A program made the position numbers and the translations under genes. A stretch of 6,416 bases of DNA from Tidjanibacter sp. (GTDB taxonomy: Bacteria > Bacteroidota > Bacteroidia > Bacteroidales > Rikenellaceae), in NCBI GenBank assembly GCA_017628675.1, contig JAGBYS010000041.1, forward strand, positions 1 through 6,416, written 5' to 3'. The notes below the pieces were generated by a model. The model saw only the letters and a program-made list of their open reading frames with translations, had not been told where the DNA came from and did no database searches. Positions 6,354-6,416 of this stretch are shown piece by piece (position 1 is the stretch's first letter; each line of letters starts with the position of its first letter).

Positions 6354-6416
6354 ACCACCAAAGGCTCGTTTTTATTGCCCCAATGCGACAAAACGAACAT
6401 TTTTTATGCCCTAAAC

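Noticed and set aside
6374..6384. Small palindrome ATTG-CCC-CAAT near the right edge
   Set aside because: A four-base stem with a three-base loop is too small to distinguish from chance.

Overview
The window holds four complete protein genes and one gene cut off by the left edge. They fit a member of the Bacteroidales with fairly high GC content; an Alistipes/Rikenellaceae-like genome is my best guess. The reasons are three good matches to the Bacteroidetes -7 promoter element TAnnTTTG, the near absence of Shine-Dalgarno sequences before the starts, heavy use of AGG arginine codons, and protein styles (short RecQ without visible HRDC, PdxB, class 2 DHODH) that resemble Bacteroides-type proteins. 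No database was consulted, so the genus is a guess.

Layout. Bases 1-1671 (minus) are a RecQ-family DNA helicase that runs off the left edge before its stop codon. Bases 1724-2758 (minus) are pdxB, erythronate-4-phosphate dehydrogenase of vitamin B6 synthesis, which lies upstream of recQ in transcription order; the two probably form one unit. A 175-base divergent intergenic region (2759-2933) carries two -7 elements facing outward, as a perfect 10-base inverted repeat. Rightward follow a class 2 dihydroorotate dehydrogenase homologue (2934-4013) and, 27 bases later in the same frame, cinA (4041-5282). A 32-base perfect palindrome (5284-5315) forms a terminator. A simple-repeat patch follows, and then an AraC-family regulator on the minus strand (5409-6287) with its own leader and candidate promoter up to the right edge.

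How the genes relate. PdxB (NAD-dependent, towards pyridoxal phosphate), the DHODH homologue (FMN) and CinA (NMN deamidase, NAD salvage) all touch cofactor metabolism. RecQ is DNA repair. The AraC regulator is separated from the others by the terminator and shows no clear link to them.

Most notable points. The DHODH homologue keeps the membrane/quinone N-terminal region and the flavin phosphate-binding motifs, but has lost most orotate-contacting residues, including the catalytic serine, so it may not be a true PyrD. The pdxB promoter lies so close to its ATG that the mRNA is probably leaderless. The recQ reading frame has no ATG start, although a well-placed ATG with a good ribosome site exists one base out of frame at the pdxB stop. 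A tandem heptamer repeat supplies the stop codon of the araC gene. I found no RNA gene, CRISPR array, insertion sequence or clear novel multi-gene system.
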